64,000 nt of DNA from Celoporthe dispersa (lineage: Eukaryota > Ascomycota > Sordariomycetes > Diaporthales > Cryphonectriaceae), in contig WAID01000006.1 of assembly GCA_016584495.1 (NCBI GenBank), positions 2,170,001 to 2,234,000 on the forward strand, in the 5' to 3' direction. Positions 10,901 to 21,140 of the stretch are shown here, in pieces. The translations under genes were made by a program, and so were the position numbers. How positions within the stretch are numbered: the stretch's first letter is position 1; each line of letters opens with the position of its first letter. The notes beneath the pieces were generated by a model. The model worked only from the letters and a program-made list of their open reading frames with translations. It was not told the origin of the DNA and did no database searches.

Positions 10901-13804
10901 TGGATCTGTGAATGAAGAAATGAAATGGCAGGGAAAACGAGCTGGAGAGGCCTTGGCTTACCTGCACCTGGAATCCCTGTTAACCATAAGATTCGGGTCT
11001 CCTCCTGCGAGCTATTGAGCCATTCCGTGAAGTTATCGTCCTCTAAAAGCCAAAATCCAGGCTCTTGAAAGCGAAGGCCGCGAAGGCGATATAGAGCATC
11101 ATCGTAAGTTCGCAAATTTAGGGATGTCGTGATGCGGTGGAACTCTTGCTGCCGAGCCGCCTTTTCCTGTACATCGAACTTTTTCAGCACACCGTTTCGA
11201 AACTCGTGCTCTTGTTGGATGTCCTCCAGGCGTATCTCTGTCCTCATCAGTCGAGCGAGCCGCTCCATATGATGTGTGACTTCCAGGATCTGCGCGTGAT
11301 GCTTTGACCACGACTTATCGAAGACATGCATCCAGCCTATGGCGAAGGTAAGAATTTACTAACCACATAGTGTACGACGAAGAGCACGGTTGCAATCACT
11401 TACCAGGGTGACTGAAGAGCTTCAAGGCTACCTGGTAGAAGTTGAGAGATCCTTGAAAAACAGGACCAGGACCTCTTTGGTCTCGGCTTTCTGATCGAGC
11501 AATGCGGCCGAGGTTTGAAAATCTGGCAAAGCTTGTCCTACGACGACAGCGGCACTAATGAAGGAGTCAAGAGCCTTGTTGAGTATACTTGACCACCGCA
11601 AAGAAGCGCGACTGGCCCCCAGAGCAGTGCCAGAACTTCCTGATTCTCATGCATGATGTTCCCGATGAGGGCGCCATATCCCTCAAGGCGCTCCAAGAAT
11701 GGCCGAATCCTGGGTAGGTCCCGAAGGTCGTTGCGTTTCCACTGCTCCACCTGGATTTGGTTTGTAGCGGCGTACACACCCTTGATAGATGTCGTCTTGA
11801 GGATTTCATCTAGAGGCACAGAGTCAGGCAAGTCGTTTTTGAACGCCTGTGCAGCTCTCTGGAATTCGGGTAGGATGGCCTCAGTGGGAGCGGACATGCT
11901 GGTGAGTTGTACATCATCGTGAGCTACATCAACTGGACTCAGGATTGATTGAAGTCCACTGTTAGAAACCTTCTCTTGCCACTTGTTTTCAGCCGATCGA
12001 CGGAGATTTTCCGGCAATAGGGCCCATAGCTCTCCGATGTCCTGAGTCGTCTCGTATTCTTGGGAACGTAGGATAGATTCATCCGCCAAGTGTCGCTTTT
12101 GTGGTTCTTCTCTTAGTACATGAAACAGCTTTTTCATGGTTCTGACAGATTTTTCCGATCGCTCACAGGCATGGCTGGAGCCGTCATGTTCGTGCAGAGT
12201 CAGAGCATCACCCCATGCCTCGAAGCGCTTCTTCGCGAGCCGAAGACTCTCCAGGTGGCGCTGAATAAGAGGAGAATATACTTCGTCGGTCTCGCAGACA
12301 CTTTGAAACATGTCCCGGACACATTTTATGTACTTTTGTAAACCGATCATTGCCAAACGCTGATGAATGGTGGTCATCTGAGGCCGACTTTGTGGGTCGC
12401 CTTGAAGAGCACGAAGAGCGAGCTCGACGAGAGGGTCAGTCAAGTTCGGCTGGGGTTGATTGTGTCTCAGATCATCCACCCAGTCCAGAACTTCTTGTTT
12501 GACGTCTCCACGAGGTTGATAAAAGCCGGAATCTTTCCATTGAGGAAACCGCCCCGGTGTGAGTCGCTTCTTTTGGAACTCAACAACCCCCCCTGCCCCT
12601 TTCAGCATGTAGGTGACAATCTCAGTGATGAGACAGCCGAAAGCCCAAACATCGATGCCGCGATTCACAGTTTGCGGGTTCTCCTCCCTATCGGTACACT
12701 CGGGAGCGATATAGTCTCCGCTGATGGACTTGTACGGCGTGTGTGACGAGGCCTCAGCCGACTTGACATTGCCCAGTCCAAAGTCAGCGAGGATGAAGGT
12801 ATCGCGACTAACTAGGACATTGGGCGGCCGGAGATCATGATGGTATCCGATAGCCTCGAAGTCGATGCCATGGTCGGTCTCGTTAAGGTGAAGCTTGTGT
12901 ATCTTCGAAAGTGCTGACGCGAGTCCCATGAGAGCGGAATAGAAGGTGAAGTCCCATTGAAAGTCCCCGTAGCGGTCTTTGGCTTTAAGGAACTGGCCGA
13001 GATCCATGTCGATACATGGAAACAGGAAATTTTGCTCCTTATCATACGTGTAAGAACCCCAGAAAGGAATGATGTTGGGATGTTGTAGCTTGTTCAGGAG
13101 TTGCAAACACATGTCTTCCCTCTCAAATTCCTCCGTCTTGCTCTTGACTCTGAGTCGTTTCCGTACTGCTTGCACCTTCTCCGCCTAGAGATCTTTATAT
13201 TAGTCCAAGGTGCTCTATCCGGGAATCAGGTTGCTCGTCCTAGTTTGCTGACACTTACTTGTCTGCTAGTGAAGTTCTGTTGCGACGGTGCGATACTGAT
13301 CTTTTCCACGTCACCGAAGGCCCCCGTGCCGATTTGTTCGGCACTTAGAAGAGGAAGAATCATTCTCTTGTCTATTCGACATTGAGACTCGCACATACGC
13401 TTCGGGAAGACGTAGGGGTTGAACGTCCACTGGGCCTCCGTGGCGAGCCGGTAGCCAAGGTTGCGGCCTGCGATCAGCTCGGCCTTATCTCTACTGAGCG
13501 GGAGTTGGCTGTCAAGAACATTATGTTGGCGGAAGTCTATAATAAGATCTGGGCACGAGTTGTAGATGAGCATGGCAAACACTATCTTGCCTTTATCGTA
13601 TATTGTTTTCACTAGGCTGATGCGATGATGCGGACTGCAAGTCAGTTCTGCGACGGCATCCTTGATCGCTGCGAGAGTGAATATTGCGTGAAGCTTGTCA
13701 GCGGGTAGGAAGAGGCGCTGAGAGGTCGATGTAACTAGGCTATCCTGTATTTGCTTTTCGAGGGCGCTGATGGACCCTCGCGAGCCATGTAAGCTGGGCG
13801 GCAT
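7909..13804 (-). CDS. NLR-type protein: protein kinase - NACHT - C2H2 fingers - ankyrin repeats, about 1820 aa
   Basis: Proposed exons: 13804-13259, 13184-11404, 11336-10962, 10842-10173, 10114-9857, 9806-9311, 9243-7909. The N-terminal region (~1-180) leads into a kinase domain with AVRKRLRV (candidate ATP Lys ~191), GYHHDLRPPNVLVS (HRD-like loop ~297), LADFGLGNVK (DFG) and DYIAPECTD (APE-like), so it looks catalytically competent. A helical linker (LLWGPVALL, ALDSFISAAVVVGQALPDFQ) typical of fungal NACHT proteins follows, then WLTGIPGAGKT (P-loop ~900, split by an intron), YLVIDGVDE (Walker B ~990) and LRIVLSSRPE. An ESEG-repeat linker, a Cys/His-rich segment with C2H2 spacing (~1415-1470) and at least two ankyrin repeats (ALHQAAKHTS, EFLLLNGADPEAN) close the protein. 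The frame needs one added base near 11443-11450 and one near 11573-11585. Fungal NLRs act in non-self recognition and cell death; a kinase in the effector position is inference for its signalling role. Confidence 0.85.
9453..9500. repeat. 12-bp tandem repeat inside the NLR gene
   Basis: Four near-identical 12-bp units of the ctctcaccctcg type. On the minus strand they encode the acidic repeat ESEGESEGESEGES that joins the NACHT part to the C-terminal finger/ankyrin part. Unit number could vary between strains. Confidence 0.85.
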
Positions 13805-14241
13805 CTTGGTGAACAGTCCGGTATGGAAAAGAGCGATATATCTCCCGACAAAAAATAGTCATCAGTCATAAAAATCTGGAGTAATGTGTGCCAGGAGAGA
13901 GAAAGGAAAAGAGGAGAAAAAAAAAAAAAACCACCAAGAGGGGGCTCCCGTGTCGCGGGCAAGCATGACCACTCACAGCCGTAAGCACACCCACCTTTCT
14001 GCTGTCATCATGCACTGCGACTCTGCACCGCCCCAACGCCTCCGCCCGGCGAACAAGTACTGTGCATACCAGAGTCAGGTACTTGCATATCTGAGACACC
14101 AACATGGCGGTCACCGCCGAGTGCACATACAGACGCGGAAGGCTTAAAGAGCGGGCGATTCTCGAGGCTCCCTGGACCGCATATTAGTGAAATCCTTTAC
14201 CACTTTGTTTCTAACGGTTCTTCAAGAGCAGATACAACAAG

Positions 14242-14532
14242 ATGATCACTACCTACCTGGACAATCGCTACGTGAACCGCGCGAAGCTGAATTCGTTGCT
14301 GCAGAATCTCTTTGGGCAGCAATACAGCGTGCAGGTAAGGTCCGTTATGAGGAGCATGGCCCCCGAGTCGCTTGCTAATGCCTCGCAGGTCTCGGGAGAC
14401 ACAATGTCGGTGGAGGCGCCTAGAGCGCTCACAGAGGTGAGGCCTCTGATCCCTAGAGACTTTGGAATTTTTCCATTTCTAAGAGGGCCAAACCAGATCG
14501 AGAAGAAATCCGTATCACAGACTAAGAAATGA
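14242..14532 (+). CDS. Small ORF of unknown function
   Basis: Begins MITTYLDNRYVNRAKL and has 96 residues unspliced. A possible 54-nt intron (14335-14388, gtaagg...cag) is in frame, so both forms stay open. The spliced form joins GQQYSVQ to VSGDTMSVEAPRALTE. The N-terminal part looks protein-like (amphipathic, no low complexity) but I cannot name a family. It lies between the NLR start (13804, opposite strand) and the CorA-like gene (14874, same strand). It may be the first exon of a longer transcript or a truncated relic. Confidence 0.4.
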   Translation: MITTYLDNRYVNRAKLNSLLQNLFGQQYSVQVRSVMRSMAPESLANASQVSGDTMSVEAPRALTEVRPLIPRDFGIFPFLRGPNQIEKKSVSQTKK

Positions 14533-14873
14533 ACTGCCGAGAGGGAATGCGGGAAGGCTGAAGGGGCGCTGTGGGATGGTCGTCGATGCGCCCTGGAGTT
14601 CGCCTTACGGGCCGCCATAGCCATGATGTACTGTACTGTATTACCCGTTGGCGCTAGTCCTCCTGCCCCCCTGCTTCGTACAGAGGCCCACGGGTGTATA
14701 TTAGTTCGGGCGACCAGCACGTTCTCCCTCCCCGGCACGTTGTATGTCGCGCTTTCCAGCTTCCCAGGCGGCAACACCGAAAGCTAAGCTGAGGCTCATA
14801 TTTGAGAAAGCATTAATTGATCGTTTGAATACTTGTGCAAACCTCCGATCCCTCTCAAACCGATTGTCACGAA

Positions 14874-16773
14874 ATGGTTCCTGTGCAAGTTGCCGCGACT
14901 AGGATACCTGACTGTGCAGCTGGGTTGGACCAATTATGCACAGCAGCCTATCAACATGGCCTCGGATCTTTATGGAAGGACTTCGAGTCCAGACTCGAGG
15001 ACCTCTTCGTCGATGACGCAACTGAGTGCAGGGTCGGTATGGCCGTGGCAGACAGAGATCAGATTCAATGGGCACAAGCTCCCGAAGAGTTGTGCGCTGC
15101 TCTGGGAGGAGGAGTGTCAACAATGTTGTAAGTGCCTTGTTCGCTGTCAGACTGAACCAGAGCGCTTTGTAGTTGACAGATTACCTTGCCTAGAGTCCTC
15201 AATCGGTACAACTCATGGAGCAAGATAGACATCACTGTCGACTGTTTCTCTGTAGCATGTCGTCTTGCCGGGATCACGCCATTCTTCTTGCACTTCGTAA
15301 TTGGAATGGGCGAAAAATTCTCGTCGAAGGATGAAGACTTCATGTCATGCTACAGCACATTCTCGCCGGACGATCAGCGCCCGGTATCCGGTCTCAGCAC
15401 TGGGACGGATACGCACAGTGAATCACTTTGGGGTGAGCCTTCCTAGTTGCTAACACCACCTGCGCAAGCATCGACACTGACGTGCTGGGATCCCCAGGAA
15501 TATGCTATAACATCCGCCACTTTGAACGACATGATCGGGACCTGGAAGACCCATGGTCCTGTCGCCAGTCGGCTCTCCACCACAGTCTCTCGGCAGTGTC
15601 CATGCAGTCAACTTGGGTCGTCATCCAGCCCCCCCAAGCTTTTGACTTGAACATGGGCTCGACACCGCATCCCATGTCTTTGCATCTCCGATATCTTAGT
15701 GCAGCTCTTGCAAATTGGAGAGACTATCTTGATTCCTTTGCTCAGGAATTCAGAGATCTCGTGAGTAGACCCCATTGCCGTACCCATCCTGTGAGGCTGC
15801 TCTGACGCTCTCGGCCACGCTTGCCACTACGACCCGAAGAACCATCAGATTGCAATACCAAATCCATACCAAAAGTTCAAGATCAACTTCTCACATGAGC
15901 AACACCTCCACTACCTCAGAGGAAAGCTTCATCATGCCCAGAACATCCTTGGCAACACAAGTAAGACTCTCAACATCATCGCCGAACATGAGAACGCCGT
16001 GGCACAGAGACAGAGCCTCTGCCCAGCTGTCCACAAAGACTTCCAGCGGGTTTTGCGCAATTTGTCTCGGGAGATTGAAAACTACACTGGGACCTCGCAC
16101 AAGCTTCTGCGCGTGTCAGATGATCTGAAGTCGATGGCAAGTTCTCAAAGACCCAACTCATGCCTTCCGATTGCGAGCCGCTTGCAGATAGTCCTGACTT
16201 TGCTGTTGTCAAGTATAACGACATCCTCACATTTCATGGTCAAGAGCTCCAGCATGACACCAGCTTGAAGCTTGCACACCTGGCGCAGGCAGGTGCGGCC
16301 GAGAAGCAGAGACATGGCGATCATGGCCGATCTCACAAACAAGGACTCGCGCACGATGCGTATCGCAACCGTCATCGCCATGTTCTATCTTCCGGCGAAT
16401 CTGGTCATGGTGCGTATCGTGACTCTCCTTCGTCCATGAATCTCCTCAAACTTCTGGGTGCGGCAGTCTATAATGCCTGCATAGCACGAACATCATCTGC
16501 TCCTTGCCGCGCTTTAAGGTGTGTGTCTTCGTCCGACTAATACTCATGCTGCCCGATCAGTCATTCTTCAGTAGCACACTTGTTTGGTATGGGACGGCAG
16601 TCGATGTGGCAGAAAATAACGGCTCAAGGATGCAGATTCGTAGCGAGACATGGATCGCAAGCATGGCGGCTATAGTGCTGGCCATTGGCACTATTGGTTG
16701 GTCATGGTGGTGGAACCGGTGGGAACAAGGGAAACCAGAGAATAAAGCTTCTCAGAAATCAACGCAGCCATAG
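14874..16773 (+). CDS. CorA-like two-helix membrane protein, about 486 aa
   Basis: Proposed exons: 14874-15127, 15194-15432, 15498-15760, 15840-16136, 16214-16409, 16561-16773; with one base removed near 16285-16304 they sum to an open frame. The soluble part carries ICYNIRHFER, DPWSCRQSALHHS and STWVVIQPP, a signature I associate with fungal CorA-like proteins, followed by a long helical segment (EENYT-like region, YNDILTFHGQELQHDTSLK). The C terminus has MRIATVIAMFYLPANLVMS (helix 1), a short loop FFSSTLVWYG, then WIASMAAIVLAIGTIGWSWW (helix 2) and a charged tail. The GMN ion-selectivity motif of true CorA magnesium channels is absent, so Mg2+ transport should not be assumed. Intron 16137-16213 has a GC donor. 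The first ATG in frame is at 14874. It sits next to the NLR, divergent from it. Confidence 0.75.
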
Positions 16774-17422
16774 CCGTGTCTAGCTTATGAGCTTTGTACT
16801 ATCAGGCTGCACTTATGGCTGAAGCGGCAGGTCCTGCTCTCGCCGTCCCTGGGAATGTGGACTTATTTCTCAAGTACAACCTCATAATGACTGTGCGACT
16901 TGTGCTGTAGGTGCTGACTCCGCCTTTCAGGTATGGAAAGGAGCCCGCCATGTTCTGCTCGGTCGTCAGAGATTCCCAAAGAGAGAGCTCCGAATGTCTG
17001 CCGTGAGTCGAGAACAGTGAGGAGTCTCGAGCCAGCGTTCGAAGAACACTGACAAGAAGTGTACGAATGCACACTTTGGACGCTACAGGCTAGACTCAAG
17101 GCGGATTATGCCACCCTCAAGGGCCCCATGAAGCCTGCAACCGAGCGACATGTGCATGAAGACGGCGATGTGTTCGAAGAAAAGCGTTTGAGACTCGTGT
17201 TCGGGAGAAGGGGCCTTGACCTCGCACTGCAGTACTCGAGACCTGGATAAACGCTGCTGATTTGACGTGGTTCCTGGTCTTGTCCATGTCGAGTCCACGC
17301 GTCGACTCGCTCTGTTCCGATATGAGCTGAGAACCATAGGGAGCACTTGGTTTGACAGAACGCAGGCGATTTTCCATCTGAGCATGATCAACATGCAGAT
17401 CGGCGCATCTGTTCCAATACAC
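16774..17422. other. Spacer with no supported gene
   Basis: Several ORFs of 60-100 codons overlap here on both strands, none with a recognisable motif. It forms the 3' flank of both the CorA-like gene and the acidic orphan gene. Confidence 0.4.
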
Positions 17423-19033
17423 TCATATGATGTATCTGTTCAGGGCCTCGCGGAGAATATGCATCAACCAGATGATGCCATGGAGAGAGATGACGGACGA
17501 CGGCGTAGAGGTAGACAATCCCTGAGAAATGCCGGGAGTTTGGGATGGGGAAAGGCGCAGACCCAGCCCACAGTGCGCTTCCCTTTGGTGTGTGGTGTTC
17601 AAAGTGGGCGTAGGTTTCTCTGTAGAAGACAGCTGAGCAGAGTACGCCTCGGCATCTGCCCTGAGGTGCTGCTCTGCCATCTCCGAGCCATTCGCGGCAA
17701 GTTGGTCCGCCGCGCCTTCTCCTGCATCTATCGCCGTCGGGCAGGTGCCCATCTCGCCTTCAGCGATGCGACTTTTGCCAACCACAGTCTCGGGGACCGT
17801 GTATTCCTCCGTCCCATTCTCGCGTCCCTCACCGGCGTATCTCAGGCGCGGGCGACCCGCGACACTTCGACCTTCATCCGCACTATTTGTTCCCTCGTGA
17901 TTCCTCGAATACTGCGATTTGCTGCTCATTCCTGCCACACATGTAATCTCCGTTAGAGAGCCTTCATCTCGAGACGAGGCTGCATCGTCGCTAGGGCAGA
18001 GCTTATAAGAACTTCGCGAGGTTTGTCTTGGCTGACAGCTGATGAGGATATTTGCATCTAAGCGGCCGAGAGCGGGACGAACAGGTCGGGGTATACGCGA
18101 GTGGGCCAGTCTTCGTGGAGGAAGCTGTGGTGTGGGAGGATCCCGATTGACCTGTAGCCCTCTTGAAATGCTCTGTGCCACTGCCTGGTAATCGACATGG
18201 GATATTGACGCTGCCGCAATCCCTTGGCTCCTTTTGACCTCCGGTGGCGGTGTCACAGCCCTGAGCTCCTCGAAACCCACTGTGGATGACAGATCGGTCT
18301 GGCGTTCTTCAGTAGCAGAAGAATCACTGTGACTGGATTGATGGAGCGTGAAGCTGGAGTCTGGGTCATCGTGGCCCTCGAGAGTAGAGATGGTCGTGTC
18401 TGGCGTGGGCGTATCCGTCTCGTCTTCGTTGTCGTCTTCCGAGCTGCCGTCGCTCTCGTATTCTGTGGTCCCGTCAGATTCAAATCCATCCTCATCAACA
18501 TCGGAGCTGTCATCACCCTTACCGTCCGTCTCAGAGTCAGAGCTCGTGTCCCCTTCAGAATCGGGATTGAGCTGTGCTTGTTCGGCTCGGAAAATCTCCA
18601 AGTCCCTCTGCCAGCCCTTTTGTGATAACCGATTAGGCGACCTCAGGCAAAGAATCGGATCCAACCTGTTCGCCCGGAGATAGTCATTCCATAGCTCGTA
18701 GTGCCACCCCTCGAAGATGCTCTCCGCTTGGGGCTGATGCCACCCGGTGATGCCGCACACGACGCAGGAGGATACATCTTTCAGGAGAGAGCTTGCGCGA
18801 CGCGAGGGGATCTCGACTTCCATCAGTTCATTGAGGAGCCAAATCCTTCGCTGCAGATTCTGTTTATTGACATCACGCGAGCAGTTGGGTCTATCCTTGG
18901 CGTACGGAGCGTATGCGATGCATTTATTGGGACGCCTGTGTATACCGAGGAATGCATGAAGATGAGCCTGTGATCGGAAATGGAAGACGTCGTCCTTGAC
19001 GGGGTCTTGGGAGAGGTAGCGTGAAGATTGCAT
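17423..19033 (-). CDS. Hypothetical protein, Ser/Asp/Glu-rich, 536 aa
   Basis: A single long ORF starting MQSSRYLSQDP. Residues ~25-120 look folded: HFRSQAHLHAFLGI, then CIAYAPY...NCSRDVNKQN and WLLNELMEVEIP, a CVVCGITGWHQ segment, and GWHYELWNDYL. Residues ~155-225 are a dense acidic Ser/Asp/Glu tract, and the rest is low-complexity Pro/Ser/Arg-rich. The Cys-containing N-terminal part resembles the small modules that precede T5orf172/GIY-YIG domains in fungal proteins, but no GIY or YIG motif follows, so I give no function. No paralog lies in the window. Confidence 0.55.
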   Translation of the reverse strand: MQSSRYLSQDPVKDDVFHFRSQAHLHAFLGIHRRPNKCIAYAPYAKDRPNCSRDVNKQNLQRRIWLLNELMEVEIPSRRASSLLKDVSSCVVCGITGWHQPQAESIFEGWHYELWNDYLRANRLDPILCLRSPNRLSQKGWQRDLEIFRAEQAQLNPDSEGDTSSDSETDGKGDDSSDVDEDGFESDGTTEYESDGSSEDDNEDETDTPTPDTTISTLEGHDDPDSSFTLHQSSHSDSSATEERQTDLSSTVGFEELRAVTPPPEVKRSQGIAAASISHVDYQAVAQSISRGLQVNRDPPTPQLPPRRLAHSRIPRPVRPALGRLDANILISCQPRQTSRSSYKLCPSDDAASSRDEGSLTEITCVAGMSSKSQYSRNHEGTNSADEGRSVAGRPRLRYAGEGRENGTEEYTVPETVVGKSRIAEGEMGTCPTAIDAGEGAADQLAANGSEMAEQHLRADAEAYSAQLSSTEKPTPTLNTTHQREAHCGLGLRLSPSQTPGISQGLSTSTPSSVISLHGIIWLMHILREALNRYII

Positions 19034-19983
19034 TCTAAGATAAGTGATGATTGCACTGTGGGTTACTGACGAGGAGACAAAGCGAAGCTAGAGCAGATAT
19101 CGGACAACATCTCCGTTCTTATAGTCGAACATATATTCTATTTCGTGGTTCCGGTCCATCTTGCTGGCCAAGCTATCGATGCTTCGGGCTTCAGACACCG
19201 GGTGTATGGCCCCCACGGGGATGAATGCAGGTTGGACCCCTGGGTGGTTAGCCACGCCCCAGCCCCATTGCGAGGTCTCAAATAGAGGTGAAAGCTGAAA
19301 AGGCATTTCCTGCCAAAGCCTGTCTCTGCGCACAACCCAGAACAGGGAAAATCCAGCCACATTGCTGTTTGATCTTGTACAGTGTTCCATGGGGGAGAGA
19401 CAATATAGATGGACAACATAGAATATCGCGATCCTAGTGACCCCTTTGCGATTGATTTTTCAAAGAAAATGTATTGGTCAGTTCGCAGCGGAGTGTGGGA
19501 AGTGGATCTCGGAAGGTGTTTTGCATATGCAGTTGGCTGCAAGGTCCGGTGGCGCAGCAATATGTGTGAAGCTTCTTGCCAATGAAGTGCTCACAAGACC
19601 CGAGGATGCATTGGCGGCCTCAACAATCGACCCCAGCGCGCCCTGCTGAGACTCGAGGCGTTGCCTGTTGTGTAGTAGTCAGGTTTTCGTCCCTCTGGTA
19701 CTGCATGCTTGGAGCTAATATCGCATGATTGCGCTGTAGTGGCGTGTCTACAACGCTGAAGTCTTGCGAGCCGGCCTTGAAAAAGTTGCAGCCCCAGACG
19801 GCTGCGAGATCTCAGTCCAGCGGGGATTGTTTCGAGTGACGTCCCCTCTTTGCGACGGCCTAGTCGAATAGTAGTAGGGGTAGGCCGCTCGGATCGTCCT
19901 CAAAGAAAGAGCTGACTGGTTCTGTCCGCAAGGTTCTGTCCAGCGTAGAATAGAGAGCAGGCTATTTTTGGGAGGAAAATCCC
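19034..19983. other. Spacer; weak 100-codon ORF at 19088-19390 (-)
   Basis: A minus-strand ORF beginning MEHCTRSNSNVAGF has plausible composition but no motif. I do not count it as a gene. The rest holds nothing recognisable. Confidence 0.35.
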
Positions 19984-20873
19984 TCAAAGCAGCTCAAAAT
20001 CATCCAGCTTGTCTCTGTACTGCATGATGTTGCGCTTGATCTTGCTGCCGACCGACCAGGTGACGAAATCCTCGAGCTGGCGGGTAACTAGGAAGGCTGG
20101 GTCTGTGACGGTCTCAGTGCCGACCCGCACGTGACCTTGCTCGATCATTTTCGTCGCAGCTTGCTGTAGACATGTTAGTAGTGGACCTCCAGACTCTCAG
20201 AGATGCCTACAGAGATACGTACAACAGTCTCTGCCATCCTTAGACGTGTCATGACCACAGGAAGTCGACGTCGCGCAAACGCCGAGACGGTCGCGCCATG
20301 CTCGACAGCGCTAAGCTTGGATGTAGACGACAGAATGCCCATGTCGTAAAGCTTCTCTAGCAGCAGCTTCTCATGCTTTCGGCGGACCTCGTTCTCTGGC
20401 GGCATGAGCGAGAGGCGATGAGCGAGCTGACGGGCAGACTTGGATAGGGATAATGTCAGCCTGTCCGGCGGTACGTAAAGGATTGCATACAATACTCACA
20501 CCACAGAGTCGGTTATACTTGTTGTAGTCCTCTGGTTTCTGGATCATGTACCCTGCGAAGAGTCAGCACAAGGTCTCGAGCGCGAGAAAATTTTTATTCC
20601 ACCCGGCCACGATGACACTCATTCTTCTGAAGGCACCGATGCGCCATCAAAAGTCGTGACAACAGAAAGAGAGAAACCTCGACCAATCAAAAGATGAACG
20701 TACGTCTGATGACATTATGATCGCGGTGACCGTTGTCCTATATTTCAAATCAGATTCGTGCTCTCGAAGGTGTGAGACTCGTAATTTTCTAAGAGGACAC
20801 GCACCTGTTTGTATGTGATGAAGTCTGTCTTTTTGAGCAGCTTCTGCTCGTGATACTTGAGCTTCCTGACCAT
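19984..20873 (-). CDS. IMP3: U3 snoRNP protein IMP3
   Basis: Part of the nucleolar small-subunit processome; IMP3 helps pair U3 snoRNA with pre-rRNA. The start is clear: MVRKLKYHEQKLLKKTDF followed by ITYKQ and a GTGCGT donor (exon 1 ends at 20805). Later exons give HNVIRRYMIQKPEDYNKYN, LAHRLSLMPPENEVRRKHEK, LLEKLYDMGILSSTSKLS, TVSAFARRRLPVVMTRLRMA, then the S4 RNA-binding stretch AATKMIEQGHVRVGTETVTD and ends NIMQYRDKLDDFELL with a stop at 19984-19986. Several small introns lie at roughly 20166-20222, 20497-20553 and between 20560 and 20804. Length fits the ~183-residue family. It is divergent from the bS18m gene. Confidence 0.93.
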
Positions 20874-21140
20874 CTTGATGGGATTTGAAGGATCAAATCC
20901 TGCAAGGATGAGATGTTCAAGAGACTTTGGTGTTGGCGTTGAGATTTGACGAGGGCGATATTCGAATCTTCAAATTCAGCAGATCAAAGCCGGTTGATGC
21001 TTAGCGGCCCCACTTTTGCTCTTTGGCTCCCGCGCCGCATGAGCCTGCCGCCAAAACTTGGATTAAACCCACCTCAAACCTTCGACTTCGGCTTCTGATC
21101 TCAACTGACGGGGGAAAAGAGCAGCCACCTACATTTCAAA
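20874..21140. promoter_or_regulatory. Shared divergent promoter, IMP3 / mitochondrial bS18m
   Basis: Only 267 bp separate the two ATGs, which point away from each other. Both genes serve ribosome biogenesis, one nucleolar and one mitochondrial, so joint regulation is possible. I do not see a clear TATA box. Confidence 0.6.

Noticed and set aside
14874..16773. Genuine Mg2+ channel CorA
   Set aside because: No GMN motif after the first helix.
17423..19033. T5orf172/GIY-YIG nuclease
   Set aside because: No GIY or YIG segment or catalytic Arg/Glu pattern found.
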